Source: Hirundichthys speculiger
Taxonomy: Eukaryota; Chordata; Actinopteri; Beloniformes; Exocoetidae
NCBI GenBank assembly: GCA_018398805.1
Contig: JAGFBZ010002328.1
Location: forward strand, 157,284-221,283
Reading direction: 5' to 3'
DNA: 64,000 nucleotides
Part shown: positions 34,715 to 48,336 of the stretch, one piece after another
Numbering within the stretch: position 1 is the stretch's first letter
How the letters are laid out: every line of letters begins with the position of its first letter
Notes under the pieces: generated by a model
What the model saw: only the letters and a program-made list of their open reading frames with translations
The model's database searches: none
Told to the model about the DNA's origin: nothing
Translations under genes and position numbers: made by a program

Positions 34715-35575
34715 GGTCACGGGTCAGGTAGGAGCCGGAAGGTCATGGGTCAGGTAGGAGGGTAACAGGGGGAAGAGCCGGAAGGTGACGGTCAGGTAGG
34801 AGGGTAACAGGGGGAGGAGCCGGAAGGTGACGGTCAGGTAGGAGGGTAACAGGGGGAGGAGCCGGAAGGTGACGGTCAGGTAGGAGGGTCAGGGGGAGGG
34901 CCGGAGGTCACGGTCAGGTAGGAGGGTAACAGGGGGAGGAGCCGGAAGGTGACGGTCAGGTAGGAGGGTAACAGGGGGAGGAGCCGGAAGGTCACGGTCA
35001 GGTAGGAGGGTAACAGGGGGAGGAGCCGGAAGGTCACGAGTCAGGTAGGAGGGTAGCGGGGGGAGGAGCCAGAAGGTCACGAGTCAGGTAGGAGGGTAAC
35101 AGGGGGAGGAGCCGGAAGGTCACGAGTCAGGTAGGAGGGTAACAGGGGGAGGAGCCGGAAGGTCACGAGTCAGGTAGGAGGGGGGAGGACCGGAGGTCAC
35201 TAGGGGGGTAGCGGGGGGAGGAGCTAGAAGGTCACGGTCAGGTAGGAGGGTAGCGGGGGGAGGAGCCAGAAGGTCACGAGTCAGGTAGGAGGGTAACAGG
35301 GGGAGGAGCCGGAAGGTCACGAGTCAGGTAGGAGGGTAACAGGGGGAGGAGCCGGAAGGTCACGAGTCAGGTAGGAGGGTAGCGGGGGGAGGAGCCAGAA
35401 GGTCACGAGTCAGGTAGGAGGGTAACAGGGGGAGGAGTCGGAAGGTCACGAGTCAGGTAGGAGGGTAACAGGGGGAGGAGCCGGAAGGTCACGAGTCAGG
35501 TAGGAGGGTAGCGGGGGGAGGAGCCAGAAGGTCATGGGTTAGGTAGGAGGGTAACAAGGGGAGGAGCTTGAGCTC
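34715..35575. repeat. 43-bp minisatellite (about 20 copies)
   Basis: The unit is GGTCACGAGTCAGGTAGGAG followed by GGTAACAGGGGGAGGAGCCG and GAA. Variants have GGTGACGGTCAGG (42 bp) or GTAGCGGGG. Left copies are mostly of the GTGACGGTCAGG type and right copies of the GTCACGAGTCAGG type, showing directional homogenisation. Confidence 0.96.
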
Positions 35576-35829
35576 CACCTGGAGTCTACTTGTTTAAGTG
35601 CCTCGTTCACGTTTGAAAGTTACAGTTTACTATAACGGACGCCTGAAGAGACTTTCAAACTAACTCTCGTTCATTTCTAGAGACCGAATCCCTCCAGAAG
35701 GTTGCTGACTAATCAAACACACAAACTTCCTTTCAGCGGTTAAATAACTGGTTCCAGTTTCTCCACAAACACCAACAGCTTCTCTCTAAATCCATTCATC
35801 CACCTCAAGACAGAGACACCGATTCACTT

Positions 35830-38277
35830 TTACTGACTTTTTATTAAAACAACATTTTATCTTTTAACTTGTCAAATAAGAGGAAGTGCAGGCATGAAAT
35901 CAAACTCTGAAACCGGCCAATACGTTTTTTTTTATTTTAACAATTCATTCCTGCAACTGAAACACAAGTGCTCTCACAAAGATGAACAGTTAAAGCCACA
36001 CGAGGCAGCGAGAAATGAGAGACAGATGGACAGAAGGACAGAAGGACAGATGGACAGATGGACCGGAGGGTCGGTTCAACCACGTCACCAACCAGCAGTT
36101 CAGGATCTGACCAGCAGAGGCTCCACTATAACAGGACGTTCAGCCTGAAGCTGCTGCATCTACCTCATGTGGCATTATTTTATTTACACTTTTATACGCT
36201 CATATGAGCTGTACATTACAAACCCAAATCAGACATTTAAGATCAAAGGGGTTCTGGATAAAAACATGTCGAACAGGAGCCGCTAACATCTGAGAAACTG
36301 AAACCTGAATCTCAGCAGAGAGAAAATCATCATATTGGCTCAAAACGACTTCAGCTGCTGCGTGATTTGGTTGAACCGGCCCTTTATCTTTCCATTTTAT
36401 TTAAAAAATAATGTCGACAGAACACTCATAACGTTAGCGTAGGAAACGCTCCTTTTTAAGTTTACGAACCCTGTAAGCAGAAGAGCATCCAGACCAGAAA
36501 CCACAACGAAAAATAAATATTTTTGACCCGGAGGAATGTGCACTTCTCAGATAAAAGAGGTCAGGAGGTTCTTTAAAGCCACGCTATGTAGTAACACCAC
36601 GTCTGACCACAGGGGGGCGTTTAGATCTGCTGTGTTGACCACAGACTGTATAAACAAACTGGACAAACCCTCTGATGTCACACAGGTTTGTTTATTAGCA
36701 GTTTTCATTTCATCGTTGCTAGCCTAGCCTAGCCTAGCCTGCTACCTGGCTCTGGCAGAACAGCTAGCAACAGCGGCGATGGCGGCGGTGACCAGCTGGG
36801 CTCAGGGCTGGAGACCAGCTCTTCTACGGACGCACCGGCCTGATATCGGGGTTCTTCAATCAGTCCCGACATCCGCGACACACGTGACCTGGTTATCGGC
36901 AGTTAAACCGCTGCGTTCGCTTTGAGCGTTGTTGTTGACGTAGAGCTGGACTTTGTTTCTGAGCACGCTCAGTTTCAGCTGCTAGACCTTTGTTCTTTAC
37001 TTCCACTTTATTTGCTAAAACATTAGAAGCTAAAATCGTATCTAAATGAATTCTTTGAAAAAAAAAACTTTTACATTAAAAAGGGCAAACAAACAAAGAA
37101 AGATTTTATTTTGTTTCTGAGCACGCTCAGTTTCAGCTGCTGGACCTTTTATCTTTAATTCCTCTTTATTTGCTGGTGCACAATTGTTTTATAAATTAAA
37201 TAACAGTTCATAACATTAATTTTTGTGATGTTTTTGTAAATTTTGCCTTTAAAAATAGAAATGTTGACGTCAAGCCTGATGCACGGGATCGGTATCGGGT
37301 AATTTAATTTTTTATTTAAATATATTTTAATGTTTAATGGTCGACTGCTGGTCTGTTAGTACAATTCATGGCACAACAAGCCGTATGATCTTTAATATAA
37401 GAATTATTATGCTCTGTTTGGTCTTCATTTACAGCTTAGATGTCATAAAACGTTAAATTGTTCAAGTGACTGACGAGTAGCTGTTAAAACCAGACTGCAA
37501 CGTATTTGTCACTCAAAAAAACAAAAAATAAAAAACAACTTAATTATGAATACATTTGCCGACACGTGAACCTTCCGATGAAACGCTGCCCCCGTGTGGC
37601 CAGCAGTGGTACTGCTACATAGAGCGGCTTTAGCATTTAAACGCAGACTCTGCGTTTATAAAGAAATCCTAACTTAGTGCGGCTTCACACTAAATTTGAA
37701 TAATCTTAGCCCAAAAGGAAGAACAGACAAATAACGGCCGAGATCGTAGAACTATAAAGTGCATCGGAGCGAACGTCAACTGGGCATGCAACATGAGGAA
37801 AATAAATTATGACAGAAGCACAAACAGGAATAGAAAAGTCGTACAAAAACTGTACAAAAAAGTGGCCCACTTATACAGTGTAGAGAAGACTTTATATTCT
37901 ATGTAACATGTTAATAAAACTCTGACAGAATATCTATTTTCAAATAATGAACTGCCTCTGTGACTAAGACAGGACGCTCACACTCTCACGCACACTCGTC
38001 AACCGATTAATCTGATGGTGCAGCCGTCTGTTAAAGAGCTACAAAAGTACACAAACAGAACAGAAAAAGACATTTCTTATATACTAAGAAAAAAAAAAAA
38101 AAAATCAGAAAACCAAAGTTAGGTTGCCTCTGGTTTGATCCCGATGACTAAAGTCTTACCCAGAAGCTCGGCTTTCCGCTCGAGTTCACACGTTAATTAT
38201 CGTTACAAAACAGATGAGGTGACGTCATGCAGGTCTCGTCACACCCTGAGGAGATCTGAGGAGATCTGAGGAACGTT
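35830..38277 (-). other. Candidate alternative terminal exon and 3' UTR of the TCF20/RAI1-type gene
   Basis: On the minus strand a strong acceptor (tctgtcttttccag, ending at 38278) begins an exon. Spliced in phase 0 after the CPEHK exon, it would add NVPQISSDLLRV and a stop (38277-38239). Downstream on that strand an AATAAA lies at 35845-35840, so a UTR of about 2.4 kb is possible. It competes with the shorter ending at 41182. Inference from splice signals only. Confidence 0.35.
36950..37180. repeat. Direct repeat pair about 160 bp apart
   Basis: ttgtttctgagcacgctcag followed by tttcagctgct occurs at 36951 and 37112. The neighbouring aacattagaagctaaaatc block (37020-37100) also recurs at 39361-39450, inside the family 4 hAT-type element. 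This is therefore probably a decayed copy of that family. Confidence 0.6.
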
Positions 38278-38595
38278 CTGGAAAAGACAGAGACAAACAG
38301 ACGAGGAGAAGATGGTGAAACTGCTTCTCATTCACAGTCGGGGTGCAGCTGCGCCACTAAAATGTTTGTCCACTAGGGGGCAGAATGATCATCACTTTTA
38401 CCTTGAATGCGTTTGTCAGTGAGACGACTGGGGAAGAAGAAGTCCCAGCTAGTGGACTGACCTTATTTTATTTTAATTTGTGACTGCGTTAGCAGTGATT
38501 ATCCAGGAAATGGGGTCAGATATGCAGCAAAGCACCACAGGCCGAGACCAGAACCCAGTCCAGCTGCAGGACAGCTGTGGCCTCCGTGCTGGAGC

Positions 38596-39726
38596 TAGCG
38601 ATGTAACCGTATGGATATCTCGATTACAGCGATCAATTTATAACGATTTACGATATTATCGCAGTATTCCTAATTCCTGTACAAATGTCCAAAAGACACA
38701 CATTAAAATAATTTCACAAAATCTTGTGATTTTCTTGTCTTTCTAAATCAGGGGTGTCAGACTGATTTCCACTGAGGGCCACATCAGCATCATGGTTCCC
38801 TCAAAGGGCCAGACTGACAGCATGAGTGTAACAAAATGCAATGTAAATCAAAATATGTTAAACTACACCCTATTATAATGTTAAATAACGGATTCTGTAT
38901 TTATTTCCATGTTTTCTGTCAAAATGCCGACGTAGATTAAACTCTTTCACGACTGAAACCGCCTCATAACACTAAAGACATACTGTTTTTTCACCTTGAG
39001 ATACAAACTTGTAATTATTTTCCCGTTGTTGAATCTGTCTTCCTTGTGCATCAATTTTTCTTTTCTTTGACATGTTGAGATTAGTTTGTAGAGGTTTTTC
39101 TCAAGTCCATCAGTTCTGAAAATCATCTTGAGACTTGCTCATGGTGATATTCTGTTATTGTTGTGGGTAACGACGAAATGCATAATGGGAGATGTAGTTT
39201 ATGGTCAATATGCGCTTTAAAGTGGCATAAGCTTATTTTAAGTCTTAAAATATCAGTTTAAAATTTAAGCCAATAGTGCACAAGCTCTCGAGGGCCACAT
39301 AAAATGACGTGGCGGGCCACATTTGGCCCACGGGCCTTGTGTTTGACACCTGCGTTCTAAAACATTAGAAGCTAAAATCTTATCAAAATGAATTCATTGA
39401 CAAAAACTTTTACATTAAAACAGTAAACAAAGAAAGAAAGATTTTTTTAACAAAATAAATTACAGATCGCAGCAACTTTTTTTCTTGGATGCTCTGCAGA
39501 CCGATAACTGTCTTCCACCAGTTGTCCCTCTGCATTTCCTTCACGCTCATGTTACGATGCCGATGTTACAAGCTACATATTGACGTGAGACACGGTCATG
39601 AGACTTGAATGAGGCTGATATTCTACATCCTGGTAATCGACCGCAATCATGAGGTTAAGTCAAACATCAACGATAACAGTTATCGCGTAAAATTTCACCG
39701 CAGTACCGATAACCGTTCCATCCCTA
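38596..39726. mobile_element. hAT-type element, family 4, interrupted by a second element
   Basis: The ends are TAGCGATGTAACCGTATGG and (inverted) TAGGGATGGAACGGTTATCG. The flanks gctggagc (38588-38595) and gctagagc (39727-39734) match at 7 of 8. It is interrupted at 38749-39354. No transposase code was seen. Confidence 0.8.
38749..39354. mobile_element. Nested hAT-type element (CAGGGGTGTC ends)
   Basis: Starts CAGGGGTGTCAGACTGATTT and ends GTGTTTGACACCTGCG, with GGGCCACAT words near both ends. The 8-bp flanks ttctaaat (38741-38748) and ttctaaaa (39355-39362) match at 7 of 8. It must be younger than the family 4 element it interrupts. Confidence 0.85.
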
Positions 39727-40391
39727 GCTAGAGCCCCCCCCAATAAAATAACACCAGCAACACTTTATTGCTTTGTCTCCTCAACAACGGAGCAACTTTA
39801 AGGTGTTATGAGAAGCACTGACATCACAACAAGGAAAAACGTGACTGTCAAAACTTCTGCAGACGAGAAGAAGCGTGAAACATCTCCAGTTTAAACCGTC
39901 TTCGTCTCTGAGCTTCTTCATGATCTCAGCAGACACCCTTGTCACCCGAACTTCAACATTTATTTTATTATTTTTGCCTGTTTAAACTCTCAGCAGCCTG
40001 ATTTTACTAATTTCTTTTCTTTTTTTTTTGTATTTTTATGAGCAGGTGTAACTCAAAGTCTTCTTATCTTAAATCTGCTCAGTCAATCAAACCAGCTCCT
40101 TCTCTAATCCTGAACTGCTGCTGCCCTCCGATGGCCAGGAGGGGAACTGCAGTCACATGTGAGCAAACGAGGACGCAGAATCAATGTTCTGATCATTGAT
40201 GTGAAGAAAAAATAATAATTAATAATAGCAGAGCATCAGATGAGAATCCTAAACAGTATTTTTAGTTATTAAAGACTCAGTTCAGATCTTTGATCAGCTC
40301 TTATTGACAGAATCTTAATAAAATCTCTGACAAGTTGTGATTTTTACCCTCTCTAATGAAGTTAAAGCCAAATAGATGTGTTTGTTTCCAC

Positions 40392-40965
40392 TAGTGCTGG
40401 GAATATGACGATATATATCGTGGGGACGATATAAAAGTGTATATCGTGCCATTTCTCTTCTATCATTTCTATCGTTTCTAACCTAATTTTATCAATTATT
40501 ACAGCAAATATGTAATTAAATAACCTGCAATGATAAATTTGATAGAATCATATCTACTTCTACAAAGTAGCCTTTTATGTTTGCACTTTTATTCATGGTT
40601 AATGCCTTAAACAGAGTTCTCTTCAACCCTGATGTTTACTTTAGACACTTTATATTGGTTTGCAAACTTTGCACTACAAGGTTACAGATTTCAGAAAGTT
40701 GAAAAATAATTTGTGTTTATTGTTTATAGCTGAACTTCAGTGCAAAAATGTGTTTTTCCTCTCAGAAACTGTTGTGCACTTTAAAAAAAATGTGAAAGCT
40801 ACTGTACCTCTGTACCTACCTGTTTTTGCTGCACTAAAATGTATGTTTGTGACAGTTCAGCTAAATGTCCTTTCAAAATAAAGTTGAAAAGTAAGCAATG
40901 AAATTTTTGTCAAACTTTTCAGAGAATAACTGAAAACATACTTTATTGTATATAAATATATATTA

Positions 40966-40997
<32 letters not shown>

Positions 40998-41080
40998 TGT
41001 ATATTGTGATATATATCGTTATCGTGATATAAAATAGTCCATATCGTGATATATGATTTTTTCCATATCACCCTGCACTA
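40392..41080. mobile_element. hAT-type MITE, family 5
   Basis: The ends are TAGTGCTGGGAATATGACG and (inverted) TAGTGCAGGGTGATATGG. A perfect target duplication, GTTTCCAC, lies at 40384-40391 and 41081-41088. Subterminal atatatcgtg words and a TA-rich run at 40960-41000 are present. It lies 100 bases from the last coding exon of the TCF20/RAI1-type gene. Confidence 0.92.
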
Positions 41081-41181
41081 GTTTCCACCTTCCCTGTTTT
41101 CTGATTCGGTTGGTAAATTAAAGTCAGAATATGTCACTGATCAGATGAAAGTACCTCCGCGGCGCCCACACGTCTTCAGCG

Positions 41182-43344
41182 TCATCTCCTGCGCCGCCGG
41201 TTAGCCGTCGTGAAGAGTTTGTTCTGCCGGGACACAGAAACCCACGTCAGCTGTGAGGAGACTCCTCTGGGTTTTCTTTCAGAACCAGACACACATTTAT
41301 GAGACTGACCTTGTGTTCTGGACATCTCATGGAGAAGTTGTCTTCGTTGAGGACGCAGCCTGCAAACCACAAGACACACAACGTTAGCTTTTTATAACTT
41401 CAGCGCGTCGTCGTTCGCTAACGCGTGACCAGCAGGGTCCGTCGATCAGGAACAACCAGAACCGCCGTGCAGAACTTAGAACCGATGTGATCTTGCACAT
41501 ATCTGTTATTTAAATTGTTTGAAATATTCAATAAAATGGTCATAAACAGTTTAGCTTCACTTATTTTAAGATGTGAACTTTCTGTAGTTGCAACTGGGAA
41601 AAAAAAATCATGAAATAAATTTTGTGATTGATATAAGAGGGTAAAAAAATAAAACCTAAATCATCGCTAATTAGTTGTAATGGAGGTTAAATTTATTGGT
41701 GAAAATGTTCAATTAAACTGACTGGTGGTTGAATCATCAGCCTTAAACTGATTCTGGAAGTAGTTTCAGAAGATTTATTTATAATTTACAGTGTGATTTA
41801 ACTTCAGATCCATTTAAAGAGCCGTTAGACTTTAATATCCAGTTCAACCTAGAAAAGACTCCGGTCCAGTTTGACCTCTGACCTCTACAAAGACCCAGAC
41901 AGCCGGGTGTCTGGATCAAAACAGCTTGACGGTACGGAAGCATTTGGACGGACAGCGGTGAAGGTGAGGGTCTCCAGCTGACTGGTTTAACTGGTTTAAC
42001 TGGTCCGTCTGGACCCGTACCTGACTGCATGGCACATGTGTAGTGGTAATTCCTGGGACAGCCCTTCTGGAAACAGCCCACGATGGCGCCCGGCTGCTGA
42101 CAGGCTGAACACGTCTGAAAAACAAAAACACCGTCAGTGAGCTCACCGAGATGGTGAGAGGGATCTTTAAGAGAACGTTCTGGAGTCAGATCCACCGCAG
42201 GTCTGTTATTAGATGGAAATAAACGAAAACCTCACAATTAATGATAGGGATGCACCATAACTGTGTTTTTAAAACCGATACTGATAACAGATAACACACA
42301 CATATACCTAAGATCATTACATCAATACTATGAACAAAATCAAAATCAGTTTTGACTCTTTAAATTAACAGATATTTATTTTTTTACAATAAAAACTATT
42401 GTCAAACCTCTCAAACATTTTCATAAATCTATCAAACAAACCTATTTGATATCTCACATTAACTTAAATAAGGTTCATTACTGACTGATATAAAAAATAA
42501 AGGTTCCTTGAACTGATGGAAATACATGCATCAGAATTACTAACTAAAAAAGATTAACATTTAAAGGATTTTGACTTGTGGTTCCATTTAAATTAATACC
42601 TTTAATTAAAATAAATGAGGTTTAGTAGTTTTAGTTTTTTAATCTCATGGAAGCTTTAGATGAGAGGAATGAGGGAGAGGAGAGACTGCTGCTGGCTTGC
42701 GCACGTTAGCATTAGCTTCCGTTAGCTTCCGTTAGCTCACGCGATTTCAAACCTCCATGGAAGTGATTGTTATGTTGTAGGAGGCTGATCAGGTTTTACG
42801 TATTAAAGCTTGTGCTTCCCTCCTCGTAGAATTCACTCGGAGGATTCGTCACAAATAACCACCAAACTATCTTCTTCTGAAACTTTAACGAAGTTCCACG
42901 CCGCCATGTTTGTTGTGATCAGAGCTGTGCTGCAGGCTGCATTCAAGGTGTAACGTAAATTCCTCCGTTCCCTCGTTTGCTAGTCGTTCTTTCAGCCTTT
43001 TCTATTTTTTTCTTTTTTTATGTGTAACATGTGGGAAAATACTGCGAATATCAATTCAAGTCAGCAACTACTAAAATTATGACCGAGTTAACGAGTTGTT
43101 TTCTGGCATGAGGGAGTATTCTTGATTTTCCTGATTGAGAAATCGTTTTTCTGATTATGCCGACGTCACTTGAACATAACATTCACTGCTGGTCATTCAA
43201 GGCTCAGAGGGAGCGAGACACTGCTGTGTTGACAGAAATATAAATGTTATCGGGGCTATTCGTCGTGATATCGGACTTATCGGGATGATGTCATCATTAG
43301 GGCCCGAGCACCGAGGGTGCGAGGACCCTATTGTATTTCGAATG

Positions 43345-43387
<43 letters not shown>

Positions 43388-46300
43388 TTCTTCTCCGAAA
43401 TGAATCGCCTTTTTGGTGGCCTTAACATACTCGAAAACTCACGAGATTTTGCACACGCATTCATTGTCCGCGAAATTTACATATTTTATGGGTGCTGCAC
43501 ATGGGCACATAAAAGTGGCTCAATAGCGCCACCTTGTTTTTTTTTAAAACGACGAGCCCCTCGATATGCTTCCACCTACAGACATGAACTTTGTGGGACT
43601 GATGTATCATCCTCAGACCTACGAAAAAGTCTCATGGACCCATGCTCTAACTCCCACAGGAAGTCCGCTATTTTTAATGGAACATGCAGTTATTCCAATG
43701 TTTTGGTCATTTCCAGGCCTCGTACTTTAACGAACTCCTCCCAGAGATTTGGTCCGATTGACTCCAAACTTTTTTTGTTCTAATCTAGACACATGGCCGA
43801 AGAAAGTTTGCGAAGCATATAACTTTTTACCAGAGGGCGTGGCTGCAGTGACGCGGCGAAGTTTGATGTCATTTCGAAGACTCGCCATGAAAGAGAAATG
43901 GGCTGTAACTCGGCCATAAAGTGTTTAATCTGGTCCAAAACGGATGAGTATGATCGTAGTCCAATCCTTAACACATAGCAGCTATCAGATTAAGAAACCG
44001 TTATAGCGCCACCTATTGGCAACAGGAAATGACAAGTTTTGCATTAGGCATCCCTGCTTCGAGTGTGATAAGCCGACAGACCTCAAACCAGTTCAGTTCA
44101 GTACTAAAGGCATTGAAGATGACTGACAGTGAAAACTGTAACTTTTTATCAACGGGCGTGGCTGTGAGAGTACGGCGAAGTTCGATGTCTCGCCACGAAT
44201 GGAAAAGTTGTTATAGCTTGCACATGGATTGTTCAATCTGCACCAAAATCTCTATGTCTGATAATTCTTCTACCCTAAACAAGTGTATATGACAATCTTG
44301 GATGAACTCCATAGCGCCACCATCTGGTCATAGGAATATTATTTTGGTCTTATTATGTCTGTTATCTACCTCTCTCTTCATCATATCAGCCTGAGAAGCG
44401 GTCAGATTGAAGTCAGAAGTGTTCTAATGCATGATGTATAATTTTATGTATGCACGTCAAACGGTGCCAGTGCTGTTCATCGTCAAAACAGGAAGTGGAT
44501 GGTTTTGTCGCACGCAAATGAAATAAATTCATAAAAAATCACATGTTGGTCATAAAAAGCTAATACTCAAGGATCATGTTCCTTTCACTCAACCAAACAT
44601 TTCATACACTGCAACATATGGTCAATTCAGAAGAAGTCCACCACTCTATAATTTTCAAAATGTCCAATGTAACCGATGGGCATAATTCTGGCAGTGTAAC
44701 TTATTTTTTATGGCACCTAATTTTTCAAATAGAGTCACCAAATTTAGTAGTAATGTTGCTGGATATGCAAGCATGACTCATGATTTTTTTGAGAATTTTA
44801 GAGGCATGTACTGAATTTCTGCAAATATTTTTATGTATATTTGTGCTAGAGCAACAGTATAAAAAGTTTTTTTTTTTTCCATTGAAAATATTCATTAAAT
44901 GCCAGAAAAATATGATGAGGGCAGGTAGCTTAAGATACAAGAATTGTTCTGTATTTTTTCTAGATTTTTAAGACAATTTTCTGATTTTACATGAATATTT
45001 TGGTAAAAGAACTCTGCTCCCTCTGGCCTCTGACTCTCAAGTGACAGAGAGGTGTGAATTCCTCACAGCAGTTAACGACAGCAGTTAAGTACATGCGGGG
45101 GGAGGGGGCATTGTTTGGAATCATTAACTGGTCTTTGGCACCATCTGTGGGCAGAGAAACTTAAAGGATTATTAAAAGATGAGAATCTGCTAATTTAGCA
45201 GAGGTGGCTCTAAAATTTTCTGGGGCCAGAATCAAGGGGCCTTAATATAGTCATGATGATATATATATATGCATCTGCTTTGATGTAAAATTACATATTT
45301 CATGGATTCTGGGCATTGGTGTGCAAAAATGGGCTAAATAGAGCCACCTGCTTCATTCACCTGCTTCATTGACAAGCCCTAGTATAAGATTTGACCTACA
45401 AGGATGAACATTGTGTGCCTGATGCATCTGACTAAAAAAGTCTTGGCACCATGCTCTAATACCACAAAAATGTCCTGTATTTTCAATTGAATGTGCATTT
45501 TTATGACTATTTTGGTAATTTCCAGGAGTCATATGTAAACAAGCACCTCCAACACATTAGGTCAAATTTCACTTCTTCTCACTTTTTTTGTGTACAATCT
45601 ACATACGTTACCCAAGCTAAACTGCAAAATGTACTTCTTTGTACCAGATCATCACCACACATTGTGGTAATGTGGTCACACTGTGGTCTTTGTTACACAC
45701 TTCTGTGGGAAAAAAGGGGGTATTCCTGTAAGAAACATTTTATTTTTTGTGGGTCATTATGGTTATGAGTTCAGAGAAAAGATAATTTCATTCCCTGTTT
45801 GTGTAAAGCTTAAGGCTGTAACTAGTTTGTTTGATACAGAAAAGGCAAGATTGTGTGCATTGCATATTCCTGGCACAAAGGAAATTTAAAAGTGTAGAAA
45901 AAAACTTTTGTATTGACCATAACAGAAAAATAATAATGAAAAAATTGGCTTAAAAAGGGCTGCTGGATAGCTCCAAGGTTCCATTCTATGTAATGAAGAT
46001 ACAGTCTGATAAACAATGTTGGAAATATAGAATCTCTTTGTACAATTCTTGTATTTGAGATGTTTATAATGCACTGTTTATAATCAAGTTGGCTGATGGA
46101 GCTCCTTTGATGAGTACTCTTGAAAAAATGCCTTGTTGAAAGAATTATGATAATTATCAATTAATATAGGTGTAGAAAGACAAAGGAACAGAAGATCGAC
46201 AGACAGATTGGTGCAGCGTCTGCTGTGGTGCGGACTCTGTACCGGTCCGTTGTGGTGAAGAGAGAGCTGAGCCAAAAGGCAAGGCTCACTGTTTACCGGT

Positions 46301-48296
46301 CGATCTTTGTTCCAACCCTCACCTATGGTCATGAACTGTGGGTAGTGACCGAAAGAATGAGATCGTGGATACAAGCGGTGGAAACACAATTGAATTTTGT
46401 TGTTTGAGAATAAATATGTTAAGGGTTGAATTTTGAGTACTTTTAAACTACTATGCAAGGTTTTGCTGTTCACAACGGCTGAGATATGCGATGACAATCA
46501 TCACATTATGGGACACAGTGCAAGGCTGTAACTTGGCCATACGTTGTTCAATCTGGTCTAAAATGGATGGGTTTGTTTGTAGTCCCATCCTGAAAACTGA
46601 GAAGCTGTAATATTCAAGAATGGTGGTAGCGCCACCTTTTGGCAACACGAAATGTCATGTTTTAGGAAGGGATTAATGAAATGAAATGAAAAACACTTTA
46701 TTAACCCCAGAAGGGAAATGCAACATTGTGATAAGGCCTTTTTTCAACAATAAATAAATGATAACAATAATAATATTGAATTGAATAGGATGTCTTGTTG
46801 TGGAGGCTGATGGCTTCTGGCAGGAATGATCTTATGTATCTTCCCGTCTTGCAACGGACCTGAAGAACACTCTGTTGTTTGATCACTGTGTCATGGAGAG
46901 TGTGTAAAGAGTCCTCCATCATCTTCTTCAGCTTGTGCAGCATTCTTTTTGTTACAATCAGTGCATGGATGAGTCTGAGGTAACGGCAGTAATGTGTTCA
47001 GTTTTCCTAGTTCTTGTTAGAACTCTGATAACAGGGTTCATCATGATCTGAAGTAGTGCTGGGCGGTATGACCAAAAATTTATATCACGGTTATTTTCAA
47101 AATTATATTGGTTTCACGGTATATCACGGTATTTATTTTTGAAGGCACAACTGGGTGTTAACTACATTTTCTAATCATTTAGAGAGGAATTGCTGCAGAA
47201 AATTGGCTTAGAATGACCTATTTTACTGTCACGAGGAGTGAATATTGTAGAAAAACATTCATATCTACACTAGTATTAATACAGGTTTGCATGGCCTCAC
47301 AAAATAATACTATTTACAAAGACGTGGCACTCATGATTCTAATTAAGTGAAGGAATCAGAATGGATGATAATTGCAGTTTAAAATACAGAACCCTTTTAT
47401 TTTTTAAATATTGCAAACAACTTGAAAAAACATATTTTATAAAAAATCAACATTAACTACACAATGTAAACAGCGTTCTAAAGTTGTAGCCACGAGATGC
47501 AACACCAGCCTGGTGTTGCCTCCCTCGGCTACAACTTTAGCTCGGCAACATTTGCAGATTATTGTAGTTTGTTGGACGTTGTCTTTTTTAAATCCAAAGA
47601 ACTTCCACATGACAGACACGGCTCCTTTAGGAAGAAGTTCCTCAGTCTCATGTTGCCGTTCTGGAGCTTCCACTTCGGGACTTTCGCTGTTAGCATCCAT
47701 CACCGTTTAACCATAAGTTAGTAGTGTGTTGTGCCTCCAGTGCAACTGCAAAATAGTCCCCTGTCAAACAATGTTCTGCAGCACTTAAGTTCCGCCATGC
47801 GGCGTTCCCAATGTTGTGTACGCTATAGTACATACTCACCGGTATTACAGTATATGAAAAATTCATATCATAAGAAAAAAAAACACCGGTATTTGATATG
47901 AACCTGTATACCACCCAGCACTAATCTGAGGCTGTCTAATCAGACAAAAGATCATTATGGTAGTCAAGTCTGCTGGAGATAAAGGCTGGATAAGTTTCTG
48001 TAAATCTGCTCTGGACATCAGATCTCTGACTCTTTATATTTGCTTAAGATTATAGACAGCTGTGACAGTTACAGCCTTGTTTTGCCAACATAGAACTCAA
48101 CTGTGAGTAGATTCAACTTCAGATCTTTTTTTTCTTACCTCTGGATTCAAGCTGGGAAGCAACCTTTCCATTTTTATAACCGAATTGGATTTTCACTGTA
48201 TTGTCTTGATTCCCGACTGGCTTGGGAAGGTGGTGGACACCTGGGGGGGCGGTGGCAATGGGTGCGAGGGCCCGATAAACGCTGCTTGCAGCTTTA

Positions 48297-48336
<40 letters not shown>

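Noticed and set aside
43331..44974. Frames of 60-150 codons in the Helentron-like bodies (MNRLFGGLNILENSRDF type)
   Set aside because: The same frames recur in bodies B and C because the DNA is repeated; no known domain and frames break at different points.
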